From a virus: 22,208 bases of DNA. Under the pieces are notes generated by a model, which saw nothing but the letters and a program-made list of their open reading frames with translations, searched no databases and was not told the origin of the DNA. Each line of letters begins with the position of its first letter. Positions within the stretch are counted from its first letter, which is position 1. Location of the stretch: the IMG/VR virus record IMGVR_UViG_3300030450_003808, positions 1 to 22,208 of that record; one strand, written 5' to 3'. Positions 11,678 through 21,018 of this stretch are shown piece by piece. Both the position numbers and the translations under genes were made by a program.

Positions 11678-14600
11678 ATGGCAAACGGGTTATTTACTGC
11701 AGGACAATATAGAGCAACATCGAGTCCTTGGAAAAGAGATATTTTAAAAAGACCGGAATCAGTAGAGGAAACTCCCTGGTCTTTTGATGAATATTTTGAT
11801 CTTATCAAAAAGAGTTACGGTGGCTATCAAGGACTGGATAAACTCTCTCCGGCAGATTATAACCGAAGAATCTTAGAAAATCTGTTTTTGAATATGCACG
11901 GTGTCGATAGAAGAAATTTAGACAAATATTCAGATGCAGATTTGCAAAGAAGAACCATGGTTCCGTCAATACTTGGACTTGGCGGTAGTTTGGTTAATCT
12001 CTATAATTTATTTCCTTCCCCATTAGATGTAGCGACCACCAATCAAAGATTATTAATTCATCCTTTAAAACTGGCTATGCAGTTGCGTAGCTTAAATATA
12101 CCGGGAGCAGGAAAAACCGCACAAAACATGTGGCAAGATATTCGTAAATCTCCCGGGAAAGCAGGGAGAGGACTGTTTCCCGTACCTCAACTCGTTCCTA
12201 GAGGGGCTGGACTGGTAAGGGCAGGCGGGGCTAGTGGTTTGTTTGGCGGATTCGGCAGCCCTGCACATTTACCAGTCGTCAATCCTTTTTCTGCAGGCAG
12301 AGATATAGAGGAGAGAAGAAATATATATACAGGAGCATTAGAAAAACCAGACCATCTTTTAACACCACGTGGCAAAAGAACTGGTATGAAAGATTTGGTC
12401 GCTAACTGGTCTGGGATGCTAAAATTTGTAGATAGAGAATTAGTCCATAATTTCTTTCCTAGAGTAAAAAGAGATTGGAATTACTCTGTTCCAAACATCG
12501 TATCCTTGGAAAAGGAATATTTTAAAAAGACCGGAATCAATTTACACGGTTCCGAAATAAAAAAGTCTCTTTTAGAAAAAGCGTTTGGGCATAGTCGAAC
12601 TGAACGAGGTAGAGGAGATATCGATGTAAAAGAGTTTTGGAAAAATTATACATCCAGTATTTACCAAGATAATCCTAACGAAAGAAAAGGTTTTGAAGCA
12701 AACCTCAAGATGATGTTAGAAAAGTATCCAAAAGTATCTCCGGCTCATGTAGCAGCGTTAGAACATGTTATGTGGGGAAGGGCTATCAAGGGAGATATGA
12801 GAGTAAAAGGTTCTGAAAATTTGCATTTATCAGAAATCGTATCTGCAATATATCAACTTGCTTTAGGAAAAAGACCGGCCCGTGAAGGAAGTAAAACAAA
12901 TAGATTGGCACAACTAGTGTTTGGATCCGCACCGCAGTATAAGTATGATAAACAATCAAGACAAGAACTGGCTTCCAAATTGTATGTGGGAAAGTTGGAT
13001 ATAGATCACCTTAAAGAATATGAATACGATGAATCAAGAAATAATTACCTTCCATCAAAAGAATGGGTAGACGCAGCCAAAGTGGTTGTAGAAAAACTGC
13101 AAAATCTTACAAAACAGACACTGCGAAAAAAACTAGGAATAACGCAAAGTCCAACCCTTCCAGAAACAATTACATTTTTTAGAGGTGCAGAAAAAAGTAC
13201 AAGAACAGGAAGAATAGGAGATTTAACGCCAACCGCTTTAACTCAGTCAGGTTCGTTTCGAGGAAGGTGGATAGGCGGATTTGATGTACGTACCAAAGAA
13301 CTGGATAAAAAATATAAAGGAGTCAGTAAATTTCCAATCGACATATCTATGATGCGTTGGATGGTAGCCCACGATGAAAGCGAAGATATACGAGGGTTAT
13401 ACCTTCATCCACAAGATTCGCATGCGTGGATATCAGAAGAAGAATTTTTAATCCATAAAACTGCGTTAAAAAAAAGTGAACAGTACAAAATTGTAGAATC
13501 TACTCTTGCAGAAAAGAGTGTAAGACCGGGACTGCTTACTTACTTAAAAATGCAAAAAGGCGGTGTAAACGAGATATTGCGTATTGGAAAAATGGTGAAA
13601 GAAACAACTCTAACAAATCCTAAAACGGATATCGATGTAAAAGAAATTAATTTTGATACATTGGATGAATCGGAAAAACATCTTTTAGATACATTAGGAA
13701 CAAGCAGCTTTATTTTAGATATTAAAGGATGGGAAACACCTACAGAAATAGCACCGCAAAACATACAACTAGCCTTGTTAAAAGAAAAAGTTCTTACGCT
13801 GAGTGATGCAGGTAAAACAGAAGAATTAGTAAAACAAGTACTGGATGTGCCAGGAGGTCTTACCGGTTCTAGATGGAATAGCTTCATTGGACAAGTAGCT
13901 AAAGGAATCAATTCAGGTTCCAGTTATTTTATCAATCCGTTTAATTATTCTGAAACAAAATTAAATAGGATGCTGAATTTACAATCTCCATTTTCTACAT
14001 TCCCTGGTATACAACAGATAACGAAAGAAAATGAAGCAATCCAATCTCAAACAGATCCAGAACTACGTAAATTGCCTATCCTTTTTCGGTCAGCGATTAC
14101 AGGCTACGATCCTAGTAACGATATTACACGGGAACTGTTTGAAAATTTCAATTTAATGCAAAATCAGACGCAGTTTTTTTCTGATGCCTTACGTACTTCC
14201 GGTCTATCTAAATTTTTACAAACCGATGGATCTGGAAAGTATTCCATTTTAACAAGAGCAATACAAAGTATTGTGAAAGAAGCTAAAGGAATCAATACGA
14301 TAGCAGAACGTATGGAATTTTATGATATTACCGAGGAAAGAAACTGGCTGCAAAAAAATACAGGTATGGTAAAAAAACTCTCCTCATTTGAAGAACGATC
14401 CGGTAGCCCGGAACTAATACGTAAAATGCAGTACATCATAAATGATAAATTTTTTAGGTTACTAGCCGATAGTGGATCGGACAAATTTCATTATACGATA
14501 AAATATCCTAATTCTAATTTGATAAATAAATTGTTTGGGGATTTAGAACCAAGAAAAGAAGGGGAAAAGGATTTTGTAAGTAAGGATGTATATCCTCCAG

Positions 14601-15442
14601 AGAAAAAAAGACAGCAAGAAATAGCTACATCTATTCAGCTATGGAAATCGATTACAGAAACTCCCGAAGCAAAGAAAATTATTTCAATGTATCAACAAGG
14701 ACTGAAAAATTATAAAGCCAATATAGAACACCATAATATTACAGGAACTTCACAACATAAATTAGAGAGTTGGTTACATCTTAAAAATAAAGATATAGGA
14801 TATCGTAAAAGAAACTTAACAGAAGAAACTTTAAAAAATCTGTTGAGCGTAAAAGAGAGGATTACCAATTTTTCAAATATGTATTCACTAACAAAAGTAC
14901 AAAAGAATATTTTAGATAAAGCAGTCATTTTATATACCTGGACACAGCCAGAACATTTTTTTGCCGATCCAGAAAACGTAAAGTCTTTTGTAAAACAATA
15001 TTCTGGAACAATACTTACCTCGCCAGATAAAATGGGCGGTGCGATTTTTCCTCCTCAAGAAATGAGTAATATTTCAATTCTTGCAAGACCTTTAATACAA
15101 CATGCGATGAAAACAAAGGTGATGGAAGTAAACTATTACCAAAGAGACAGAGAAGAAGCGACTTTAAAGAATCTATACCAGTATTTTACTACCGGCGACC
15201 ATCACTTAGATAACGAAACAAAGAAAATCGCTGCAGAAAAAATGTACCGCATCTTGGTAAAACACTTCTTACAAAAAAGACAGTCTGTATCAAAATCAGA
15301 CGAAACCGGTAGGTATAAAGATATCGCAACAGAAAGAGGAAGTATTCCTTTATACAATTTAAAATTAGGACTGCAGCATGTAGGCGGCAGGTCTGTGAAA
15401 GAAACGCTGAAATCGATGCGAGAGAAATTAAGGAAAGATTAA
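11678..15442 (+). CDS. Giant protein of unknown function, possible ADP-ribosyltransferase-like segment
   Basis: 1254 residues, Lys-rich and helical, between head genes where podoviruses can carry internal (ejected) or polyvalent proteins. Residues about 495-600 look like an ART fold: ITFFRGAEKST with Arg502, then a Ser motif (QSGSFRGRW, Ser524 and Ser526), then AWISEEEFLI with Glu587 and Glu589, the R-S-ExE order of mono-ADP-ribosyltransferases. This is a visual match and the S motif is loose. The rest shows no domain I know. No signal peptide. By eye the gene is more AT-rich than portal or scaffold, which could mean later acquisition. A 37-bp repeat occurs within it in two frames. Confidence 0.6.
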   Translation: MANGLFTAGQYRATSSPWKRDILKRPESVEETPWSFDEYFDLIKKSYGGYQGLDKLSPADYNRRILENLFLNMHGVDRRNLDKYSDADLQRRTMVPSILGLGGSLVNLYNLFPSPLDVATTNQRLLIHPLKLAMQLRSLNIPGAGKTAQNMWQDIRKSPGKAGRGLFPVPQLVPRGAGLVRAGGASGLFGGFGSPAHLPVVNPFSAGRDIEERRNIYTGALEKPDHLLTPRGKRTGMKDLVANWSGMLKFVDRELVHNFFPRVKRDWNYSVPNIVSLEKEYFKKTGINLHGSEIKKSLLEKAFGHSRTERGRGDIDVKEFWKNYTSSIYQDNPNERKGFEANLKMMLEKYPKVSPAHVAALEHVMWGRAIKGDMRVKGSENLHLSEIVSAIYQLALGKRPAREGSKTNRLAQLVFGSAPQYKYDKQSRQELASKLYVGKLDIDHLKEYEYDESRNNYLPSKEWVDAAKVVVEKLQNLTKQTLRKKLGITQSPTLPETITFFRGAEKSTRTGRIGDLTPTALTQSGSFRGRWIGGFDVRTKELDKKYKGVSKFPIDISMMRWMVAHDESEDIRGLYLHPQDSHAWISEEEFLIHKTALKKSEQYKIVESTLAEKSVRPGLLTYLKMQKGGVNEILRIGKMVKETTLTNPKTDIDVKEINFDTLDESEKHLLDTLGTSSFILDIKGWETPTEIAPQNIQLALLKEKVLTLSDAGKTEELVKQVLDVPGGLTGSRWNSFIGQVAKGINSGSSYFINPFNYSETKLNRMLNLQSPFSTFPGIQQITKENEAIQSQTDPELRKLPILFRSAITGYDPSNDITRELFENFNLMQNQTQFFSDALRTSGLSKFLQTDGSGKYSILTRAIQSIVKEAKGINTIAERMEFYDITEERNWLQKNTGMVKKLSSFEERSGSPELIRKMQYIINDKFFRLLADSGSDKFHYTIKYPNSNLINKLFGDLEPRKEGEKDFVSKDVYPPEKKRQQEIATSIQLWKSITETPEAKKIISMYQQGLKNYKANIEHHNITGTSQHKLESWLHLKNKDIGYRKRNLTEETLKNLLSVKERITNFSNMYSLTKVQKNILDKAVILYTWTQPEHFFADPENVKSFVKQYSGTILTSPDKMGGAIFPPQEMSNISILARPLIQHAMKTKVMEVNYYQRDREEATLKNLYQYFTTGDHHLDNETKKIAAEKMYRILVKHFLQKRQSVSKSDETGRYKDIATERGSIPLYNLKLGLQHVGGRSVKETLKSMREKLRKD
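11725..11761 (+). repeat. 37-bp repeat, copy 1
   Basis: Starts TCCTTGGAAAAGAGATA and ends AAAAAGACCGGAATCA; 35 of 37 bases equal 12503-12539. Here the bases are read as SPWKRDILKRPES (outer codons partial). Confidence 0.85.
12503..12539 (+). repeat. 37-bp repeat, copy 2
   Basis: Same as 11725-11761 except two adjacent bases (GA for AG). It lies 778 bp downstream, so it is in another codon phase and is read as SLEKEYFKKTGI. Confidence 0.85.
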
Positions 15443-15462
15443 CTCTATAAAAGGAAAAGAAT

Positions 15463-16536
15463 ATGGCAGATGAAGGTACTGGTGTAGAGACACAAGAGCA
15501 ACCAGCCAGCCCAACTCTCAATGAAAGTTTATCTGAAGTATGGGAAGAAATGGGAGAAGATGATGTCCAGGCAGAAGATGCCAGCAGCGTACTTCCAGAC
15601 ACTCATATCGAAGGAACCGAGGAAAAGCAGGATCAGTCCGAACCAGAACCGGAAGTAGCAGAAGAAGCAGCAGAAGAATCCGGTGAAGAAGATGACACCC
15701 TGGAAGCTCCTCAACACTGGTCGCAGGTGGACCGGGAAACATTCCATTCTCTAGATTCAGAAGGACAGGATTTCCTTCTCAGAAGGCATAGAGAAATGGA
15801 AGCGGATTATACTCGCAAAACGCAGGACATTTCTGAAATCAGAAAAGCAGTAGATGAGTACAAAGGGGATATTGATTTAGCAGGATTAACTCCTGGTCAA
15901 GCCATCCGCAATCTACTGGCAGTCAACAAGTATCTGCGTGAGAGTCCGCAAGAAGCAGTACAATGGATAGCCCAGAGCAACGGGGTGAACGTGCAGAACC
16001 AGAATACACAAGATTTTCCAGAAATGGGAGAGGACTATGAAGATTATTCCTCCACCGATCCGGAAGTCGATACGCTTCGGCAAGAAATCAATATGATGAA
16101 GCAGCAACAGCTTCAACAGTCTACCTCACAAGCGAATCAAGAAAAGATGAGAGTAGAAGCGGTTATTGAAGCGTTTAAATCGCAAAAGGATACGGAAGGC
16201 AATCTCAGACATCCTTATTTTCAGGATCTGGAAAAGGAGATGGCAGTTCTGGCCAATGCAGACCGGATGGTAGGAAAAAATCCGGATATTCACGACCTGT
16301 ATGAACGTGCGGTTTGGAGCAATTCAGATGTACGCAAAAAGAAGCTATCGGAAGTGCAGAAAAATGAATCTGTAAATACCAAGGCTTCTAAAAAAGCAAA
16401 GCTAGATAGAGCTAGAAAAGCATCCTCTGGTGTTCGTGGCGGAACCAGTACAACGGAAGATGCAGGTAATAATCTCAAAACTCTTTCTATCAAAGACGAA
16501 CTAGCAGCCGCATGGGATGACCAATCGACTGCGTAA
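15463..16536 (+). CDS. Capsid scaffolding protein
   Basis: 357 residues, just upstream of the major capsid gene. Residues 1-85 are very acidic and disordered (EEKQDQSEPEPEVAEEAAEE), the middle is helical (about 100-180, REMEADYTRKTQDISEIRKA), with a Gln-rich helix near 205-225, and the C-terminus is basic (KASKKAKLDRARKA) before a short tail. A basic helical C-terminus that binds coat protein is typical for scaffolds such as P22 gp8 (303 residues). AAAAGGAAAAGAAT precedes the ATG. No protease motif seen. Confidence 0.82.
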   Translation: MADEGTGVETQEQPASPTLNESLSEVWEEMGEDDVQAEDASSVLPDTHIEGTEEKQDQSEPEPEVAEEAAEESGEEDDTLEAPQHWSQVDRETFHSLDSEGQDFLLRRHREMEADYTRKTQDISEIRKAVDEYKGDIDLAGLTPGQAIRNLLAVNKYLRESPQEAVQWIAQSNGVNVQNQNTQDFPEMGEDYEDYSSTDPEVDTLRQEINMMKQQQLQQSTSQANQEKMRVEAVIEAFKSQKDTEGNLRHPYFQDLEKEMAVLANADRMVGKNPDIHDLYERAVWSNSDVRKKKLSEVQKNESVNTKASKKAKLDRARKASSGVRGGTSTTEDAGNNLKTLSIKDELAAAWDDQSTA

Positions 16537-16553
16537 AATGAAAGGAAACAAAA

Positions 16554-17516
16554 TTGGCTTCACCAAATTTAACAGAACTCGTTACAACGACTTTAAGAAA
16601 CCGGTCCAAGGATCTTGCGGATTCCGTTTCTAAAAGTAATGCTCTTTTGGATCGTTTGAACTCCAAAGGCAACGTAAAACCTGCTGATGGCGGTAGAACA
16701 ATAGTCCAGGAATTAGAGTATGCAGAAAACAGTACTTTCAAGTATTATTCCGGATACGAAACACTCAATATCAGCCCCTCAGATGTACTCAGTGCGGCTG
16801 AATATAACTGGAAACAGGCGGCTTGCGTAGTCTCCGCTTCCGGTCTTGAAACCGAAGTACAAAACTCCGGCAAAGAAAGAGTCATCAATCTTTTAGAAGC
16901 AAGAATTAAAAATGCAGAAAAGACAATGGCAAACAATCTTTCTACAGGCGTGTATTCAGATGGTACTGGAACAAGCGGTAAACAAGTAACCGGTCTGCAG
17001 TCGCAAGTAGCAGACAATCCAACATCCGGAACTGTTGGATCTATCAACAGAGCTACGTATTCTTTCTGGAGAAACCAGTACTATGATTTTTCTGGAGAAT
17101 CCGTAACTGCAAGTAAGACAACAATTCAAGCAGCGATGCAGACACTATGGTTAAATTGTGTACGGGGTAATGATGTACCCGATTTAATTGTAGGCGGTAC
17201 AACCTACTTTCAGTATTTCTGGGAATCCTTAACAGATATTCAGAGAATCACAACACCGGGAGAAGGACACGCTGGATATGCAGCATTGAAATTCCACAAT
17301 TCTGACGTTATTTATGACGGAGATTCCGGAATCGCTGCAACACGTATGTATTTCTTAAACACCGATTACATCTTTTTAAGACCGCATCCAAACAGAAACA
17401 TGGTACCTCTATCCACAAGAGAAAGTGTGAATCAGGATGCCATCGTAGTTCCTCTCGTTTGGGCAGGAAATATGACAATGAGTAATGCAGATGTGCAAGG
17501 CGTTATTTGTGCGTAA
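16554..17516 (+). CDS. Major capsid protein
   Basis: 320 residues, directly after the scaffold gene. The start is TTG, preceded by AAAGGAAACAAAA; no ATG is in frame near it, and the peptide after it (MASPNLTELVTTTLRNRSKD) has the usual look of this coat family. Other recognisable parts are NALLDRLNSKGNVKPADGG, FKYYSGYETLNISPSDVLSA and the C-terminal RPHPNRNMVPLSTR. I place it with HK97-fold coats of marine-type podoviruses by these patterns and its context. The coat is present in hundreds of copies, so a TTG start is unusual but the ribosome site is good. Confidence 0.85.
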   Translation: MASPNLTELVTTTLRNRSKDLADSVSKSNALLDRLNSKGNVKPADGGRTIVQELEYAENSTFKYYSGYETLNISPSDVLSAAEYNWKQAACVVSASGLETEVQNSGKERVINLLEARIKNAEKTMANNLSTGVYSDGTGTSGKQVTGLQSQVADNPTSGTVGSINRATYSFWRNQYYDFSGESVTASKTTIQAAMQTLWLNCVRGNDVPDLIVGGTTYFQYFWESLTDIQRITTPGEGHAGYAALKFHNSDVIYDGDSGIAATRMYFLNTDYIFLRPHPNRNMVPLSTRESVNQDAIVVPLVWAGNMTMSNADVQGVICA

Positions 17517-17552
17517 TCGTGTTTAATTTACTTTTGAAAGGAGTAACAAGAA

Positions 17553-18047
17553 ATGGCAGAAGTTTTATCCCCAATCGGGGCGAAATTAGATGAACGAGTT
17601 GCCGGAACCGGAACTAGCAGCGATGAAGGCAATCAATTCAAGGTAGGACAAAAAGCAATATTAGACGATGGCGGAGAAGCAGTATATGTACATGCATCCG
17701 CAGCGATAGTAGCAAGTGATGTCGTAGGAATTGATGAAAACTTTGAAGCAGCTCCTATTACCAAGGCCATGGCTGATGACGGTTGGTTTGTCGGATTTGC
17801 ACCAGACGCAGCTTTCTCAGACAATGATTTTGGCTGGGTGCGTACCCACGGAACCAATTTCACGATCAATGTTTTAGCTTCTTGTGCGGCAGATGCGGCG
17901 TTATACACATCGGGTACAGCCGGAAAGCTGGATGATGCAAGTTCATCACAAACTAAGATCGATGGAGTCGTTATTGTAAGTGCCGATGGCGGAAGTGGAA
18001 GTGCAATAGAGTGCATCGCCACACATCCGAAATCGACTACGTTCTAA
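17553..18047 (+). CDS. Probable capsid decoration or head-associated protein
   Basis: 164 residues immediately after the major capsid gene, preceded by GAAAGGAGTAACAAGAA, one of the strongest ribosome sites in the window. It is strand-rich with small residues (GEAVYVHASAAIVASDVVGI, GWFVGFAPDAAF, GWVRTHGTNFTINVL) and looks like the small beta-rich proteins that decorate capsids. Neither signal nor membrane segment. Position and high-expression signals fit a decoration protein; a head-closure role cannot be excluded. Confidence 0.6.
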   Translation: MAEVLSPIGAKLDERVAGTGTSSDEGNQFKVGQKAILDDGGEAVYVHASAAIVASDVVGIDENFEAAPITKAMADDGWFVGFAPDAAFSDNDFGWVRTHGTNFTINVLASCAADAALYTSGTAGKLDDASSSQTKIDGVVIVSADGGSGSAIECIATHPKSTTF

Positions 18048-18056
18048 GTTTCTTTT

Positions 18057-18130
18057 TGAAGCAGGGGTGTGGGTGGTATTTATTTCTATCCTCTCCTCAG
18101 ACATCCATGCCCTTTGCTTCATCACTTTTT
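18057..18130 (+). terminator. Long imperfect stem-loop between capsid and tail modules (leaky terminator or processing site)
   Basis: TGAAGCAGGGGTGTGGGTG (18057-18075) pairs with 18102-18121 over 19 pairs, one bulged T and several G-T pairs that only hold in RNA. The 26-nt loop is pyrimidine-rich. T5 (18126-18130) follows 4 nt after the stem. It may end part of the transcription after the abundant coat and decoration genes, or mark an mRNA cut. Transcription must partly pass it, since the tail genes have no other clear promoter here. Confidence 0.55.
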
Positions 18131-18145
18131 ATTTAAGGAGAAGGT

Positions 18146-18748
18146 ATGCCAGGTATCAGCGAAATGACGTATGACACTATAGCCCAAGGAGACAATACAC
18201 AAGGCGGAGTGATCGCACAATTTTATTTGCATCCAGTGTACATGCGGAGAAAATCCGAAGAAGAAGGCAGACCTATCTACGAAGATTTTGTATATATCCG
18301 AAAAATCATTCCCGGAAACGATAAAGAAATTGTAGAAAGAAAAGCAACCGAAGAAGATCATAGGGAATGGCCTAGACAATGGACGGCGTTTCAAGAATCC
18401 AAAGAACAACCTATTTCCGGAACGCCTATCAATCAGGCATCTTTTTTAACGCCAAGCTGGATATCTACTTGCAAACATCTCAACATCATGACAGTCGAAG
18501 CGTTAGCCAATCTTCCCGATCCAGCTATCAATAAATTGGGTATGGGCGGCAGAGAAATTATTAATCAGGCACAAACGTATCTAAAGAGTGCGGAAGGATC
18601 GGCTAGATTTTTAGAACTGGAAAATGAAAATAAAGAATTGAAAACGCAAGTTGAAAAGCTACAAGAAACGCTGCAAGAAATTATGGAACCTGTAAAAAAG
18701 AAAACAGCTCCTAAAAAAAGAGCCAAGGAAAAGGAAGTGGATGAATGA
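18146..18748 (+). CDS. Conserved virion-module protein with HhH-like segment and basic coiled-coil tail
   Basis: 200 residues. The N-terminal part (AQFYLHPVYMRRKSEEEGRP, YEDFVYIRKIIPG) is strand-rich. About 110-148 resembles a helix-hairpin-helix (TVEALANLPDPAINKLGMGG, then REIINQAQTYL). From 150 on there is a coiled coil, ending in a Lys-rich tail (VKKKTAPKKRAKEKEVDE). This arrangement is common in a protein found between head and tail genes of many podoviruses; its role is not known to me. TTTAAGGAGAAGGT precedes the ATG and the stop overlaps the next gene (ATGA). Confidence 0.7.
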   Translation: MPGISEMTYDTIAQGDNTQGGVIAQFYLHPVYMRRKSEEEGRPIYEDFVYIRKIIPGNDKEIVERKATEEDHREWPRQWTAFQESKEQPISGTPINQASFLTPSWISTCKHLNIMTVEALANLPDPAINKLGMGGREIINQAQTYLKSAEGSARFLELENENKELKTQVEKLQETLQEIMEPVKKKTAPKKRAKEKEVDE

Positions 18749-19458
18749 GTGTACTTGATGTAGCCCAAAACATAGCAAGAGAATTAGGACTGAATAAACC
18801 GGGATCTTTAGTAGGATCTACCGATGAAACCAATGTACGTATGTTAGCGTTAATTAAGCGTGCTGGGGTCATGTTATCGAAAAGGCATGATTGGAGTGTT
18901 CTAACTAGCGAAACTACCATTACCACAAGCGATGGGACTGCGTATTACGCTTTAGCAAGTGATTTTGACCGCTTTATCAATCAAACACACTGGGATAGGA
19001 CAAACGATGTTATTTTACGAGGGCCTATCAATCCGCAAAGGTGGCAAGAGATTAAATCCGGTGTACTGCAGACTGCCCCAATTAAAAAAGGATTTAGGGT
19101 CAAAGCGTTGGCAGGAGTAAAAAAGATATACATTGATCCTACGCCTTCTGCAACAGAAACTTTAGCGTATGAATACATTACAAATAAATGGCTGCTCAAC
19201 TCGGATGCATCTTCTGAACTAGCCGATATCGCAGCAGATACCGATTACTCTAAGTTTGACGAATATCTTTTAGAACTGGAAGTGAAATGGAGATTATTAG
19301 AGTCATTAGGACTCAATTATTTAGAAGCAAGAGATGAAGCGGATGTAGAAATTAGGCGAGCTATCGGTAGAGACGGAGCAGCTCCTAAACTCGATATGGG
19401 CGAATCTGCATCGGTAATTCTATTAGCGAATACGCAAGAAACAGGATTTGGAGATTAA
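18745..19458 (+). CDS. Head-tail adaptor (P22 gp4 / T7 gp11-like)
   Basis: 237 residues, alpha-helical at both ends with a strand-rich centre: MLALIKRAGVMLSKRHDWSV, then LASDFDRFINQTHWDR, then a C-terminal helix pair (LLELEVKWRLLESLGLNY, EARDEADVEIRRAIGRDG). This layout matches podoviral adaptor proteins that form a ring beneath the portal and connect it to the nozzle. It is longer than P22 gp4 (166) and T7 gp11 (196). It overlaps the previous stop by 4 bp and lies directly ahead of the nozzle gene. Confidence 0.75.
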   Translation: MSVLDVAQNIARELGLNKPGSLVGSTDETNVRMLALIKRAGVMLSKRHDWSVLTSETTITTSDGTAYYALASDFDRFINQTHWDRTNDVILRGPINPQRWQEIKSGVLQTAPIKKGFRVKALAGVKKIYIDPTPSATETLAYEYITNKWLLNSDASSELADIAADTDYSKFDEYLLELEVKWRLLESLGLNYLEARDEADVEIRRAIGRDGAAPKLDMGESASVILLANTQETGFGD

Positions 19459-19461
19459 TAC

Positions 19462-21018
19462 ATGGTAAACGCTACTGCATACCAGAATTATCAAAGAAAA
19501 CAGGATCAGATAAGACAAGTTCGCAGAGGAAAAACCAAGATTGTATCTATTCCAGCTCCTATCGGCGGACTGAATACCAGGGATAGATACGGGGAAATGC
19601 CCGATACCGATGCTCCTACATTAATCAATATGTTTCCAACATCAGGCGATCTAAAATTAAGAAATGGATATACCTCTCATTCCTCTGGAGTAGGATCCGG
19701 GAATGTAACGATGATCGCTGAATTTAAAAACGGAACTACCCAGAAACTGATAGCCGCATCAGCGACAAACTTATATGACGCAACTTCTGATGAAGATGCC
19801 GCTACTTCTATTAAAGCATCGCTTACCGGTGATGGAAGATGGTCCTGGGTAATGATGGTAGGCAAAATGGGACTGGTCAACGGAACCGATACGCCATTAA
19901 CCTATGACGGATCTTCTATAGCCAATATGACGGTATCCGGTACAGGATTAACCGTTACAAACTTAAAACACGTAAATGTCTTTAAGAACCGTTCTTATTT
20001 TATTGAAAAAAATACACAAAATTGCTGGTACTCTGCTGCCGGAGCATTAGGCGGCAGTTTAACGAAGTTTGATATGTCTGGCGTTGCGAATTTTGGCGGA
20101 AATTTAGTCAGTAGCCATACCTGGACAATCGATGGCGGAGCAGGTCCAGATGATTTTATGGTGTTTATTTTTGAGCTTGGTCAGGTAGCGATTTATAAAG
20201 GAACCGATGCAGGAGCTTCGGATTGGACTTTGGTAGGTGTCTACGATATGGGTAGCCCGGTAGATTCTCATTCGGTAGTGAAACTTGGCGGTGATCTGGT
20301 TATTTTAACAAGAGAAGATTACGTACATTTAACGCAGGAAACCCTCCGGGCTGGTCAAGGACTCCGTAAACGAACAAAAATGTCTGGACTGGTGCAAAGT
20401 GATGTAGCGACATACGCAGCAAATGCAGGATGGGAAGGACATTTATATCCGGCTGGATCTATGCTTCTGTTCAATGTACCGATATCTACCACGCAGTTTA
20501 AACAACATGTTATGAATACCACTACAGGAGCTTGGACCACGTTTGAAGATATTCCTAGTAGTACGTGGGGAATGTACAACAACAACCTGTATTTTGGCGA
20601 TACTAGCGGCAAGATATTCAAATTTGATACCGGAAGTAAAGACGATGAAGCGGCAATCAATTTTGAAGCTCAAACTGCATGGAACGCTTTAGATTATGGT
20701 GCGATGAAACGAATCACCGCTATTAGACCATATTTTATACACGAATCTACGCTTACGTTAGATGTAGGACTTGGATTTGATTTTGAAGATATCACTACGA
20801 GCTTAACTGCAGAAAGCGAAGCTCAAATAGGTGGATCTTGGGATACTGCCGAATGGGATGACGCTTACTGGCCCGATGAACAGAAAGTAAACAGAGTCTT
20901 TTTGATGGTGCGAGGATTTGGAGCTACCGTTTCCGTAAAACTTTCAGCTCAGGTAAAAAATCAAAATGTAAGCTGGCATAGACTCGATTATCTATACGAA
21001 CCAGGGGGTGCGATGTAA
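19462..21018 (+). CDS. Tail nozzle / P22 gp10-like tail accessory protein
   Basis: 518 residues. The opening IPAPIGGLNTRDRYGEMPDT and APTLINMFPTSGDLKLRNGY is the hallmark of the podoviral P22 gp10-like nozzle family (packaged-DNA stabilisation; P22 gp10 is 472 residues). The rest is almost all strands, fitting a beta-propeller. It would form the tube below the adaptor and plug the tail. It is spaced 3 bp from the preceding stop and ends next to the following start. Confidence 0.8.
   Translation: MVNATAYQNYQRKQDQIRQVRRGKTKIVSIPAPIGGLNTRDRYGEMPDTDAPTLINMFPTSGDLKLRNGYTSHSSGVGSGNVTMIAEFKNGTTQKLIAASATNLYDATSDEDAATSIKASLTGDGRWSWVMMVGKMGLVNGTDTPLTYDGSSIANMTVSGTGLTVTNLKHVNVFKNRSYFIEKNTQNCWYSAAGALGGSLTKFDMSGVANFGGNLVSSHTWTIDGGAGPDDFMVFIFELGQVAIYKGTDAGASDWTLVGVYDMGSPVDSHSVVKLGGDLVILTREDYVHLTQETLRAGQGLRKRTKMSGLVQSDVATYAANAGWEGHLYPAGSMLLFNVPISTTQFKQHVMNTTTGAWTTFEDIPSSTWGMYNNNLYFGDTSGKIFKFDTGSKDDEAAINFEAQTAWNALDYGAMKRITAIRPYFIHESTLTLDVGLGFDFEDITTSLTAESEAQIGGSWDTAEWDDAYWPDEQKVNRVFLMVRGFGATVSVKLSAQVKNQNVSWHRLDYLYEPGGAM

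Noticed and set aside
15189-15602. 137-residue minus-strand frame across the giant gene end and scaffold start.
   Set aside because: Low-complexity shadow frame with no ribosome site, crossing two well-supported genes.
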